A stretch of 64,000 bases of DNA, from the NCBI RefSeq assembly GCF_040361435.1, contig NZ_APNL01000020.1, positions 7,392 through 71,391 on the forward strand, in the 5' to 3' direction. Position 1 is the first letter of the stretch. The number at the start of each line of letters is the position of its first letter. The position numbers were made by a program, and so were the translations under genes. Under the pieces are notes generated by a model. The model was not told the origin of the DNA, searched no databases, and was given only the letters and a program-made list of their open reading frames with translations. This document shows positions 17,347 through 24,823 of the stretch, in pieces. The stretch is from Salinisphaera sp002433465 (GTDB lineage Bacteria; Pseudomonadota; Gammaproteobacteria; Nevskiales; Salinisphaeraceae).

Positions 17347-18615
17347 TCAGCTCGAGGGACGCTTCATTTCGCAGACGCTGTCGACCGCGGTACTGGCCGC
17401 ATCGAGCTTGGCGTCCATGACCCAGCCCAGGCCGGTGCCTTCCGAGTCGTACTTGGGATAGTCTTCGGAGAAGGTCGAGATGAACAGCGGCTGGAGCAGC
17501 TGATGGTCCTGTTCGCGCATGGTCACCGTGCCGAACGGCGTTTCCATGGTCATGCCTTCCAGCGCACGGGCCACGGCCAGCGGCTCGGTACTGCCGGCCT
17601 TTTCCATGGCTTTTTGCAGCATGTCCATCTGCGTCTTGATACGCAGGTAGTAGAACTCGATACCGTCGTAGCGCTGCTCGAATTCCTCGAGAATTTCACG
17701 CAGTTCCGGCGCTTCGTAATCCTCGACCAGATTCTCCTGCCATTCGGTGAGCATCTTCACGTGCTCGGCACCCGCCTTGCCCAGGGCCGTGGGCGTGCCC
17801 AGACCGCCGGCATAGTAGGTGAACCAGTCCACATCCAGACCTGCCTGTGCACCGGCCTTGACCAGCAGCGACAGGTCGTTACCCCAGTTGCCGCTGATTA
17901 CCGTATCCGCGCCGGAAGACTGAATCTGCGAGATATACGGCGAAAAGTCCTTCACCTTGCCGACCGGATGCAGCACATCGCCGACGATTTCGATATCCGG
18001 ACGCTTCTCCTTGAGCATTTCCTTGGCGATACGCGAGATCGCCTGGCCATGCGAATAGTCCATGTTGATCAGGAAGACTTTCTTGATGTCGTCCTGCTCG
18101 GCCATGTAGTCGGTGATCGCCTGCAGCTTCATGGCGCTGTTGGCATCGAAACGAAAATGCCAGAACGAGCATTTCTCGCCGGTCAGGGCCGGGTCCACGG
18201 CCGCATAGTTCAAAAAGACCATGCGGTTGTCCGGGTTGCGGCGGTTATGCTTTTCCACGCCGTCCACCAGGGCCCCGCCCACGTGCGAGCCGTTGCCCTG
18301 GGTGATGTAGTGCACGCCTTCGTCCGCCGCCTCGCGCAGAATCTGCAGCGATTCCTGCGCGCTCGACTTGTTGTCGTAGCCGATGATCTCGACATCCTTG
18401 CCGAGAATGCCGCCGTCGGCGTTGATGCGCTCGGCCAGATACTTGAAGTGCTTTAGGCCGGCATCGCCCACGTTGGCGAACGGACCCGAGAGCGGATCGA
18501 TATAGCCGATCTTGATGGTGTCGTCAGCTGCGCTGCCAAGCGTTGGCACAGCCAGCGCCGCTGCAACCCCTACTGCCGCCACGGCCCGTCGCACGAGCCC
18601 CTTGTAGTGCTTCAT
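17347..18615 (-). CDS. Periplasmic substrate-binding protein of Liv-type ABC importer 2
   Basis: A 422-residue periplasmic binding protein. The signal peptide has a basic start MKHYKGLVRRAV and ends near GSAA (about residue 29). The mature part begins DTIKIGYIDPLSGPFANVGDAGLKHFKYLAERINADGG. ATG 18615 follows GGAGGAG and is preferred over the longer frame. It is the first gene of the system 2 operon, whereas the binding protein is last in system 1. The divergent promoter carries both operator types. The ligand is not predictable; this branch is often found beside aromatic or short-chain acid degradation genes. Confidence 0.93.
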   Translation of the reverse strand: MKHYKGLVRRAVAAVGVAAALAVPTLGSAADDTIKIGYIDPLSGPFANVGDAGLKHFKYLAERINADGGILGKDVEIIGYDNKSSAQESLQILREAADEGVHYITQGNGSHVGGALVDGVEKHNRRNPDNRMVFLNYAAVDPALTGEKCSFWHFRFDANSAMKLQAITDYMAEQDDIKKVFLINMDYSHGQAISRIAKEMLKEKRPDIEIVGDVLHPVGKVKDFSPYISQIQSSGADTVISGNWGNDLSLLVKAGAQAGLDVDWFTYYAGGLGTPTALGKAGAEHVKMLTEWQENLVEDYEAPELREILEEFEQRYDGIEFYYLRIKTQMDMLQKAMEKAGSTEPLAVARALEGMTMETPFGTVTMREQDHQLLQPLFISTFSEDYPKYDSEGTGLGWVMDAKLDAASTAVDSVCEMKRPSS

Positions 18616-18770
18616 TGCGTCTCCTCCGGTTTGTTTTAGCGTGGCTTTTGCCACTTGTTATCGATGCCTGGCACATCGTGGAATTGAAACTAGCACCCTC
18701 TGATCGGCAACGCCAACAGTATGTGCTGCATACCGCTATCTGCCCGACAACCCAATGCTCGCAACTGCTT

Positions 18771-18782
18771 GAACGATCGTTC
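18771..18782. promoter_or_regulatory. Palindromic operator GAACGATCGTTC, copy 3
   Basis: An exact copy of the palindrome at 3571 and 3640. It lies nine bases from a PsrA-like box, nearly the same spacing (ten bases) as in the acyl-CoA dehydrogenase promoter. Confidence 0.6.
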
Positions 18783-18791
18783 GCAATTTGC

Positions 18792-18806
18792 TGAAACACA
18801 GTTTCA
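18792..18806. promoter_or_regulatory. PsrA-like operator box TGAAACACAGTTTCA
   Basis: A perfect TGAAAC-ACA-GTTTCA inverted repeat, 60 bases before the SDR start codon, where it would overlap a promoter. Confidence 0.6.
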
Positions 18807-18866
18807 TCAACATTGACGCCCCCCGGGCCTTGTGTAGAATTCCACGCGCGATCAAAGGAGATAAAA

Positions 18867-19667
18867 ATGACAACGGCCGCGATTAAACGATTCGACAACC
18901 GCACGGTGATCGTCACCGGTGCGGCCAGCGGCATCGGCCGCGCCAGCGCTATTCGCTTTGCCCAGGAGGGCGCCCGCGTGGTGCTTGTGGACCGCGAAGA
19001 AACCGCCCTGCAGGCGGTCATGAGCGAGCTTGCCGGTAGCGGTCACGAAATCGCTGCGCTGGATGTTCGCGACGAAGCTGCGGTCACCGCGCTGGCGGAT
19101 CGGATCGCGGCCGAGCACGGCGCCATCCACGTCCTTTGCAACAATGCCGGCATCGCCGGCGGCGACTATGCCCCGGTGACCGATAACGATCTGGACACCT
19201 GGCGCGACGTGGTCGACGTGAATCTATTCGGAACCATGCATTTTACCCGCGCGGTCGGACGGCATATGCGTGATGCCGGCGCAGGCGCGATCGTGAACAC
19301 CGCTTCGGTGGCCGGGGTGCGCTCGGGCGCGGGCGGCAATGCCTACAGCGCCTCGAAAGCCGCCGTGATCAACCTCACCCAGACCAGCGCCTGCGACCTA
19401 GGCCAGTACAACGTCCGTGTGAACGCGGTCTGCCCGGGGCTGGTCAAGACCGGCATGACCAAGTCGGTATTCGACTATGCCGAAGCCAACGACAAGGCCC
19501 ACAAACTCGGCGCGCGCTGCGAACTGCGTCGCTATGGCCGGCCGGAAGAGCTGGCCGCGGCGATCACGTTTCTTGCCAGCGACGACGCCAGCTTCATTAC
19601 CGGCCAGGCGCTGCCGGTCGACGGCGGCAATACCGCCTCGCTGAACATGCCGGGCATGAAGGTCTGA
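18867..19667 (+). CDS. SDR family oxidoreductase
   Basis: A 266-residue classical short-chain dehydrogenase with cofactor loop TGAASGIG (about residues 17-24), an acidic residue after strand 2 (VLVDREE, favouring NAD), the NNAGIAGG motif, catalytic serine in VNTASVAG and YSASK. The C-terminus DDASFITGQALPVDGGNTAS is typical. It likely oxidises a secondary alcohol or 3-hydroxyacyl intermediate. ATG 18867 follows AAAGGAG. It is divergent from the Liv system 2 binding-protein gene and shares its operators. Confidence 0.92.
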   Translation: MTTAAIKRFDNRTVIVTGAASGIGRASAIRFAQEGARVVLVDREETALQAVMSELAGSGHEIAALDVRDEAAVTALADRIAAEHGAIHVLCNNAGIAGGDYAPVTDNDLDTWRDVVDVNLFGTMHFTRAVGRHMRDAGAGAIVNTASVAGVRSGAGGNAYSASKAAVINLTQTSACDLGQYNVRVNAVCPGLVKTGMTKSVFDYAEANDKAHKLGARCELRRYGRPEELAAAITFLASDDASFITGQALPVDGGNTASLNMPGMKV

Positions 19668-19685
19668 TCGTGTTTCCCGTCATGT

Positions 19686-19739
19686 CGCATCGCCTGCAGT
19701 TGGCGCCACCGCGGTGGCTCCATACGGGATGGCGATGCG
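19686..19739. repeat. Large inverted repeat downstream of the SDR gene
   Basis: Outer arms CGCATCGCC (19686-19694) and GGCGATGCG (19731-19739) enclose a perfect 14-bp palindrome GCCACCGCGGTGGC (19705-19718). The RNA would fold into a branched stem. There is no T run. It lies between the SDR gene and ETF-QO and could end or process the SDR message. Confidence 0.4.
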
Positions 19740-19855
19740 TAAACATCGGTGCCATCATGGCGCCCTTCGCTCGTCGCCGAGTGCGAGTTGCCGTTTCCAC
19801 CGACGGCGTACGCGCTCACTAGTGGTGCGGCGAGCCAGCCGAGAGCAATAACGAT

Positions 19856-21505
19856 ATGAGTGAAGAAACAGAACGCGACGTCATGGAGTACGACGTACTC
19901 ATCGTGGGCGCGGGCCCCGCGGGCCTGTCGGCCGCCTGCCGTCTCAAGCAGAAAAGCCCGGAACTGGAAGTCTGTATCGTCGAAAAAGGCTCCGAGGTCG
20001 GGGCCCATCTGCTGTCTGGCGCGGTCTTCGAGCCGCGCGCGCTTGACGAACTCTTCCCCGACTGGAAGGAAAAAGGCGCGCCGTTGAACGTGCCGGTCAC
20101 GCGTGACGAAATCTATTTCTTCACCAGTGAAAGCAAGGCCACGAAGATGCCCAACGCCTTCGTGCCGGCACCGATGCACAACGAAGGCAACTATGTCATC
20201 TCGCTGGGCCAGCTCGGCCGCTGGCTGGGCGAACAGGCCGAAGCTCTGGGCGTGGAAATCTACCCCGGCTTCGCCGCGCAGACGCCTATCATCGAAGACG
20301 GCGTGGTCAAGGGCATCGTTACCGGCGAAATGGGCGTCGGCAAGAACGGCGAACCCAAGGACAGCCATGTCCCCGGCATGGAGCTGCGCGCCAAGTACAC
20401 CTTCTTCAGCGAGGGCTGCCGTGGCCATATCGGCAAGCAGCTGATTCGCGAATTCGAGCTCGACAAGGACGTCGACCCGCAGCACTACGGCATCGGCCTC
20501 AAGGAAATCTGGGAAATCGACCCGGAGAAGCACGAGCCCGGCCTTGTGATTCACGGTGCCGGCTGGCCGATCCATCTGTCCGGCAGCGGCGGTTCCTTCC
20601 TGTATCACCTGGAAGACAACCGCGTGGCCGTCGGCCTGATCGTGGATCTGAACTACGAAAACCCCTATCTGTCGCCGTTCAAGGAATTCCAGCGCTTCAA
20701 GCACCACCCGAAGATCGCCCAGTATCTGGAAGGCGGCAAGCGCGTATCCTACGGCTCCCGTGCCATCACCAAGGGCGGACTCAATTCGCTGCCGAAGATG
20801 ACCGTGCCCGGCGCGGTGCTGCTCGGCTGCGATGCCGGCACGCTGAACTTTGCCAAGATCAAAGGCAATCATACGGCCATGAAGTCCGGCATGCTCGCCG
20901 CCGAAGCCGCGGCCGAGGCACTGGCGGGCGGCGGCGAAGGCCATGACGAGCTCACCGGCTACACCGACGCCTTCAAGGCCAGCTGGGTTTACGAAGAGCT
21001 CTATGCCAGCCGCAACTTCGGCGCCTCGCTGCACAAGTTCGGTACCTTCAAGGGCGGCGCGCTCAACTATATCGAGCAGAACTGGTTCAAGGGCAAGGCA
21101 CCGTGGAACTTCCACGACACCACGCCCGACTATGCGGCCACCAAGCCGGCCGATCAGTGCACCGAGATCGAGTATCCCAAACCCGACGGCAAGCTATCGT
21201 TCGATATCCTGTCGTCGGTGCATCTGTCGAACACCGGCCACGAGGAAGACCAGCCCTGTCACCTCAAGCTGACCGACCCGTCGATCCCGATCGAGCACAA
21301 TCTGCCCAAGTACGCAGAACCGGCCCAGCGCTATTGCCCGGCGGGCGTATACGAAGTGGTCAACGGCGACGACGGCAAGCCGCGCTTCCAGATCAACTTC
21401 GCCAACTGCGTACACTGCAAGACCTGCGATATCAAGGATCCGTCCCAGAACATCACCTGGGTGCCGCCGGAAGGCGGCGGCGGGCCGAAGTATTCGGCGA
21501 TGTAG
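19856..21505 (+). CDS. Electron transfer flavoprotein-ubiquinone oxidoreductase
   Basis: A 549-residue membrane-associated FAD and 4Fe-4S enzyme that moves electrons from reduced ETF to ubiquinone, linking acyl-CoA dehydrogenases to respiration. The FAD loop VGAGPAGLSAACRL is near residue 18. The ubiquinone region GWPIHLSGSGGSFLYHLEDNRVAVG is present. The C-terminal cluster NCVHCKTCDIKDP (about residues 519-531) gives three of the cysteines, with the fourth in RYCPAGVYE. Full length and apparently intact. It lies 82 bases upstream of etfB, and the three genes serve one pathway. Confidence 0.97.
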   Translation: MSEETERDVMEYDVLIVGAGPAGLSAACRLKQKSPELEVCIVEKGSEVGAHLLSGAVFEPRALDELFPDWKEKGAPLNVPVTRDEIYFFTSESKATKMPNAFVPAPMHNEGNYVISLGQLGRWLGEQAEALGVEIYPGFAAQTPIIEDGVVKGIVTGEMGVGKNGEPKDSHVPGMELRAKYTFFSEGCRGHIGKQLIREFELDKDVDPQHYGIGLKEIWEIDPEKHEPGLVIHGAGWPIHLSGSGGSFLYHLEDNRVAVGLIVDLNYENPYLSPFKEFQRFKHHPKIAQYLEGGKRVSYGSRAITKGGLNSLPKMTVPGAVLLGCDAGTLNFAKIKGNHTAMKSGMLAAEAAAEALAGGGEGHDELTGYTDAFKASWVYEELYASRNFGASLHKFGTFKGGALNYIEQNWFKGKAPWNFHDTTPDYAATKPADQCTEIEYPKPDGKLSFDILSSVHLSNTGHEEDQPCHLKLTDPSIPIEHNLPKYAEPAQRYCPAGVYEVVNGDDGKPRFQINFANCVHCKTCDIKDPSQNITWVPPEGGGGPKYSAM

Positions 21506-21587
21506 GCACGGGCGCTACGGTTTGTTCGTCGAACGATGCCGTGGCGACCGATTGTTTTTAAAGACATAGCGACAAGAGAACCGACAC

Positions 21588-22334
21588 ATGAAAGTACTGG
21601 TGAGCGTCAAGCGCGCGATCGACTACAACGTGCGCATCCAGATCAAGCCGGACGGCTCCGGCGTCGTCGAGAACGGCGTCAAGCACAGCATGAACCCGTT
21701 CGACGAAATCGCCGTCGAACAGGCCATGCGCTGGAAGGAAGCCGGCAGCGCGGATGAAGTCGTGGCCGTGACCATCGGCCCGGAAGCCGCCAAGGAACAG
21801 CTGCGCAGCGCGCTGGCCTTCGGCTGCGACCGCGCGATCCACGTCAAGACCGACGAGCCGGTACAGCCGCTCACCGCCGCACGCGTGTTCGAAGCGCTGG
21901 CCAAGAAGGAAGAGCCCAAGGTCTTTCTCATGGGCAAACAGGCCATCGACGACGATTCCAACCAGACCGGCCAGATGACCGCCGCCCTGCTGGAATGGCC
22001 GCAGGCGACGTTCGCCTCCGAAATCGAACTCGACGGCGAAACCGCCAAGGTCACCCGCGAGATCGATGCCGGCCTGGAAACGCTGGATATCGACCTGCCC
22101 GGCGTGATCACCGCCGACCTGCGTCTGAACGAGCCGCGCTATCTCAAGCTGCCGGACATCATGAAGGCGAAGAAGAAACCGATCGAAGACACCAGCCTCG
22201 ACGACCTCGGCGTGGAACGCGCCGCGATGCTCGAAACCGTCAAGACCGTGGCCCCGCCGGAGCGTGGCGGCGGCATCAAGGTTGAATCGGTCGACGAACT
22301 GGTCAGCAAACTCAAGGAAAAGGGCCTGCTATGA
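21588..22334 (+). CDS. etfB: Electron transfer flavoprotein subunit beta
   Basis: A 248-residue ETF small subunit. It shows the opening MKVLVSVKRAIDYNVRIQIKPDG, the MNPFDEIAVEQAMR block that contacts AMP, and the C-terminal region following LPDIMKAKKKPIE, which carries the docking loop typical of ETF beta. It forms the soluble FAD/AMP heterodimer with EtfA and accepts electrons from the acyl-CoA dehydrogenases of the window. Its stop overlaps the etfA start (ATGA), so the subunits are made in equal amounts. Confidence 0.97.
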   Translation: MKVLVSVKRAIDYNVRIQIKPDGSGVVENGVKHSMNPFDEIAVEQAMRWKEAGSADEVVAVTIGPEAAKEQLRSALAFGCDRAIHVKTDEPVQPLTAARVFEALAKKEEPKVFLMGKQAIDDDSNQTGQMTAALLEWPQATFASEIELDGETAKVTREIDAGLETLDIDLPGVITADLRLNEPRYLKLPDIMKAKKKPIEDTSLDDLGVERAAMLETVKTVAPPERGGGIKVESVDELVSKLKEKGLL

Positions 22335-23281
22335 GCAACAAGATTCTGATCATCGCCGACTACCTCAACGGCGAACTCAACCAATCCACCGCGCGCGCGG
22401 TCACCTGCGCCCAGCAGATGAGCCCCACCGCGATCGACGTGCTCGTACTCTGCGACGACGGCGCCAATATCGCCGCCTCCGCGGCCAACATCGAAGGCGT
22501 GACCAAGGTGCTGCAGGCCGATAACGATGCCAACAAGCATCCCACGGCCGCCGCCCTGGCCCCGCAGATCGCCGCCGCCGCACAAAGCGGTGAATACAGC
22601 CACGTGCTGGGCCCGAACACCACCTTCGGCAAGGACCTGATGCCGCGCGTGGCTGCCAAGCTGGGTGTGGCCATGATCACCGACATCATGGCCGTGCATT
22701 CCGCGCATGAGTTCGACCGCCCGATCTATGCCGGCAACGCGATCATCACGGTGAAGGCGCCGGAAGATCAGGTGCTGGTGGCCTCGGTGCGCTGTGCCTC
22801 CTACCCGGCCGCGGCCGAGGGCGGCAACGCCGAAATCGAAACCCTGAGCCTGGACGCCGAGATTCCGTCGCATACCCGCTTCGTGAACCTCGAACAGGCC
22901 AAGAGCGATCGTCCCGATCTGCAGACCGCGCCCAAGGTCATCTCCGGCGGTCGCGGCGTCGGCAGCGAAGAGAACTTCAAGATCATCTACGACTTCGCCG
23001 ACAAGATCGGCGCGGCCGTGGGTGCTTCGCGTGCCGCCGTCGACGCGGGCTTCGTGCCCAACGACATGCAGGTCGGCCAGACCGGCAAGATCATCTCGCC
23101 CGAGCTGTACATGTGCTTCGGCATCTCGGGTGCCATCCAGCATCTGGCCGGCATCAAGGACGCGGGCACGATCGTGGCCATCAACAAGGATGAAGAAGCC
23201 CCGATCTTCGAAGTGGCCGATATCGGCCTCGTCGGCGATCTGTTCGAAATCATCCCGGAACTCGACAACGCCGTCAGCTGA
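22331..23281 (+). CDS. etfA: Electron transfer flavoprotein subunit alpha
   Basis: A 316-residue ETF large subunit that binds FAD. The C-terminal FAD site is complete: ISGGRGVGSEENF, GASRAAVDAG, QVGQTGKIISPELYMCFGISGAIQHLAGI and AINKDEEAPIFEVADIGLVGDL. It overlaps etfB by four bases and is followed 26 bases later by a strong terminator, so etfB-etfA is a defined transcription unit, possibly with ETF-QO. Confidence 0.97.
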   Translation: MSNKILIIADYLNGELNQSTARAVTCAQQMSPTAIDVLVLCDDGANIAASAANIEGVTKVLQADNDANKHPTAAALAPQIAAAAQSGEYSHVLGPNTTFGKDLMPRVAAKLGVAMITDIMAVHSAHEFDRPIYAGNAIITVKAPEDQVLVASVRCASYPAAAEGGNAEIETLSLDAEIPSHTRFVNLEQAKSDRPDLQTAPKVISGGRGVGSEENFKIIYDFADKIGAAVGASRAAVDAGFVPNDMQVGQTGKIISPELYMCFGISGAIQHLAGIKDAGTIVAINKDEEAPIFEVADIGLVGDLFEIIPELDNAVS

Positions 23282-23306
23282 CCCAAGCGTCCAGCATGGT
23301 TTGTCG

Positions 23307-23356
23307 ACCGGTATCCACGGCGCTCATTTGCGGGCGTCGTGGGTACCGGTTTTTTA
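23307..23356 (+). terminator. Rho-independent terminator after etfA
   Basis: A 13-bp stem with one G-T wobble pairs 23307-23319 with 23338-23350 around an 18-base loop, followed by a T-rich TTTTTATT run. Confidence 0.85.
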
Positions 23357-23386
23357 TTGCGAGAGAGAGTGAGTGAGGAGAATGTC

Positions 23387-23845
23387 GTGCAAATCATAGA
23401 AAACATCGACGCCCTGCAGGCGCTGGTGGGCGAGGAAGTGGGCGTCAGCGACTGGCTGCTGATCGACCAGGCCCGTATCAACCAGTTTGCCGATGCCACC
23501 GAAGATCATCAGTGGATTCATGTCGACGTCGAGCGCGCCGAGCGCGAATCGCCGTTCGGCGCGCCGATCGCGCACGGCTTTCTCACCCTGTCGCTGCTGC
23601 CGCAGCTGACCAGCCAGATCCGGCGTATCGAAGGCGTGACCACCACGGTCAACTACGGCCTGGACAAGGTACGTTTCATCGCCCCCGTGCCGGTGGATTC
23701 GAAAGTGCGCGCCCGTCAGAAGCTCGAAACCGTGGAGCCGCGCGGCGACAACCGCTATATGCTGCACAACACGGTCACCATCGAAATCGAAGGCAGCGAC
23801 AAGCCGGCCTGTATCGCCCAGTCGCTGTCGCTCATCATTTTCTAA
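23387..23845 (+). CDS. MaoC family dehydratase ((R)-specific enoyl-CoA hydratase type)
   Basis: A 152-residue single hotdog-domain protein with the hydratase 2 motif FADATEDHQWIHVD (catalytic D and H, about residues 30-43), then APIAHGFLTLSLLP and NYGLDKVRFIAPVPVDSKVR. It hydrates enoyl-CoA to (R)-3-hydroxyacyl-CoA or acts in the reverse direction. I take GTG 23387, which has GAGGAG six bases upstream. An in-frame GTG 16 bases earlier overlaps the ribosome site. It is followed 18 bases later by an enoyl-CoA hydratase of the other stereochemical class. Confidence 0.9.
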   Translation: MQIIENIDALQALVGEEVGVSDWLLIDQARINQFADATEDHQWIHVDVERAERESPFGAPIAHGFLTLSLLPQLTSQIRRIEGVTTTVNYGLDKVRFIAPVPVDSKVRARQKLETVEPRGDNRYMLHNTVTIEIEGSDKPACIAQSLSLIIF

Positions 23846-23863
23846 TCACGAAGGGATTGCCCC

Positions 23864-24646
23864 ATGGCCCAACCGGAACTCGACAGCGGTCACATCCGCG
23901 TCGCCCTCACCGACGGCGTGCTGCGCATGACGATCGACCGCGCCGACAAGCGCAACGCCCTCACCGGCGCGATGTATGCCGACATGCAGCGCGTAGTCGA
24001 TCACGCCCGCAGCAACGACGAGGTACGCACGCTGCTCATCGATAGCGCCGGCGACATGTTCTGTGCCGGCAACGATATCGGCGATTTCGCCAACGCCACG
24101 CCCGAAAGCCGTGCCGAAAGCGGCGGCGGGCCGGCGATGAAGTTCATCAAGGCGCTGATTGCGCTGGACAAGCCGATCCTTATCGCCGTCCAGGGGCAGG
24201 CCACCGGTATCGGCACCACCATGCTGCTGCATGCCGACCTTGTCATCGCCAACGAAAGCGCGCGTTTCTATACCGCCTTCATCGATCTCGCCCTGGTCCC
24301 GGAAGCCGGCTCCAGCCTGCTGCTGCCGGCGCTGGTCGGACGCCAGAACGCGGCCCGTCTGCTGCTGGCCGGCGATACCGTCGACTCTGAAGAAGCCCTG
24401 CGCATGGGCCTGATTGCCTATCGCGTGCCCGACGCCGAACTCGCCGATCGCGCCACCGCGATTGCCGAAAAGCTCGCCGCCAAACCGCCGGAGGCCGTAC
24501 GGCTGAGCAAACAACTGCTGCGCCAGGGCATGGGCAGCGACGACCTGGGCGGCCAGATCGAGCGCGAAATCACCCACTTCAGCGAGCGCCTGTTCTCGGA
24601 CGAAGTGCGCGGCATCATGAACAAATTCCTGCAGCGCAGGAAATAG
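23864..24646 (+). CDS. Enoyl-CoA hydratase/isomerase family protein (crotonase)
   Basis: A 260-residue crotonase. The oxyanion-hole segments are FCAGNDIGDF (about residues 66-75) and GQATGIGTTMLLHADLVIA. VPEAGSSLLLP carries one acidic residue near the expected catalytic position, while the other crotonase glutamate position appears to hold a threonine. Reaction type (hydratase, isomerase or other) is therefore uncertain. It ends with a clear terminator and forms a two-gene unit with the MaoC-type hydratase. Confidence 0.9.
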   Translation: MAQPELDSGHIRVALTDGVLRMTIDRADKRNALTGAMYADMQRVVDHARSNDEVRTLLIDSAGDMFCAGNDIGDFANATPESRAESGGGPAMKFIKALIALDKPILIAVQGQATGIGTTMLLHADLVIANESARFYTAFIDLALVPEAGSSLLLPALVGRQNAARLLLAGDTVDSEEALRMGLIAYRVPDAELADRATAIAEKLAAKPPEAVRLSKQLLRQGMGSDDLGGQIEREITHFSERLFSDEVRGIMNKFLQRRK

Positions 24647-24670
24647 GGTTTTCGCCCACCTGAGCCACCA

Positions 24671-24700
24671 AAGCCGCTCCCTTAACGGAGCGGCTTTTTT
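24671..24700 (+). terminator. Rho-independent terminator after the enoyl-CoA hydratase gene
   Basis: A 10-bp perfect stem AAGCCGCTCC (24671-24680) and GGAGCGGCTT (24687-24696) is followed by T residues. It also marks the left boundary of the type VI cargo island. Confidence 0.9.
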
Positions 24701-24823
24701 ATAGCGGGAACCAGCTGTGGCAAACTCGGCCGGGTGGATGCGATCCAATCAGATCGCCCACGACTGGAAATTGTCATCCAGTTACGAGAAGCTTGTAAAC
24801 GCCATCTTTTTCGAATAAGCGCC

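Larger units (their letters stand above)
18616..18866. promoter_or_regulatory. Divergent promoter region of Liv system 2 and SDR gene
   Basis: 250 bases separate two divergently transcribed genes. A single cluster of operators at 18771-18806 could control both directions: GAACGATCGTTC nearer the binding-protein gene and TGAAACACAGTTTCA nearer the SDR gene. Confidence 0.6.

Noticed and set aside
19532..21115. 527-codon minus-strand frame over SDR and ETF-QO
   Set aside because: Antisense shadow. The plus-strand genes are complete and have clear motifs.
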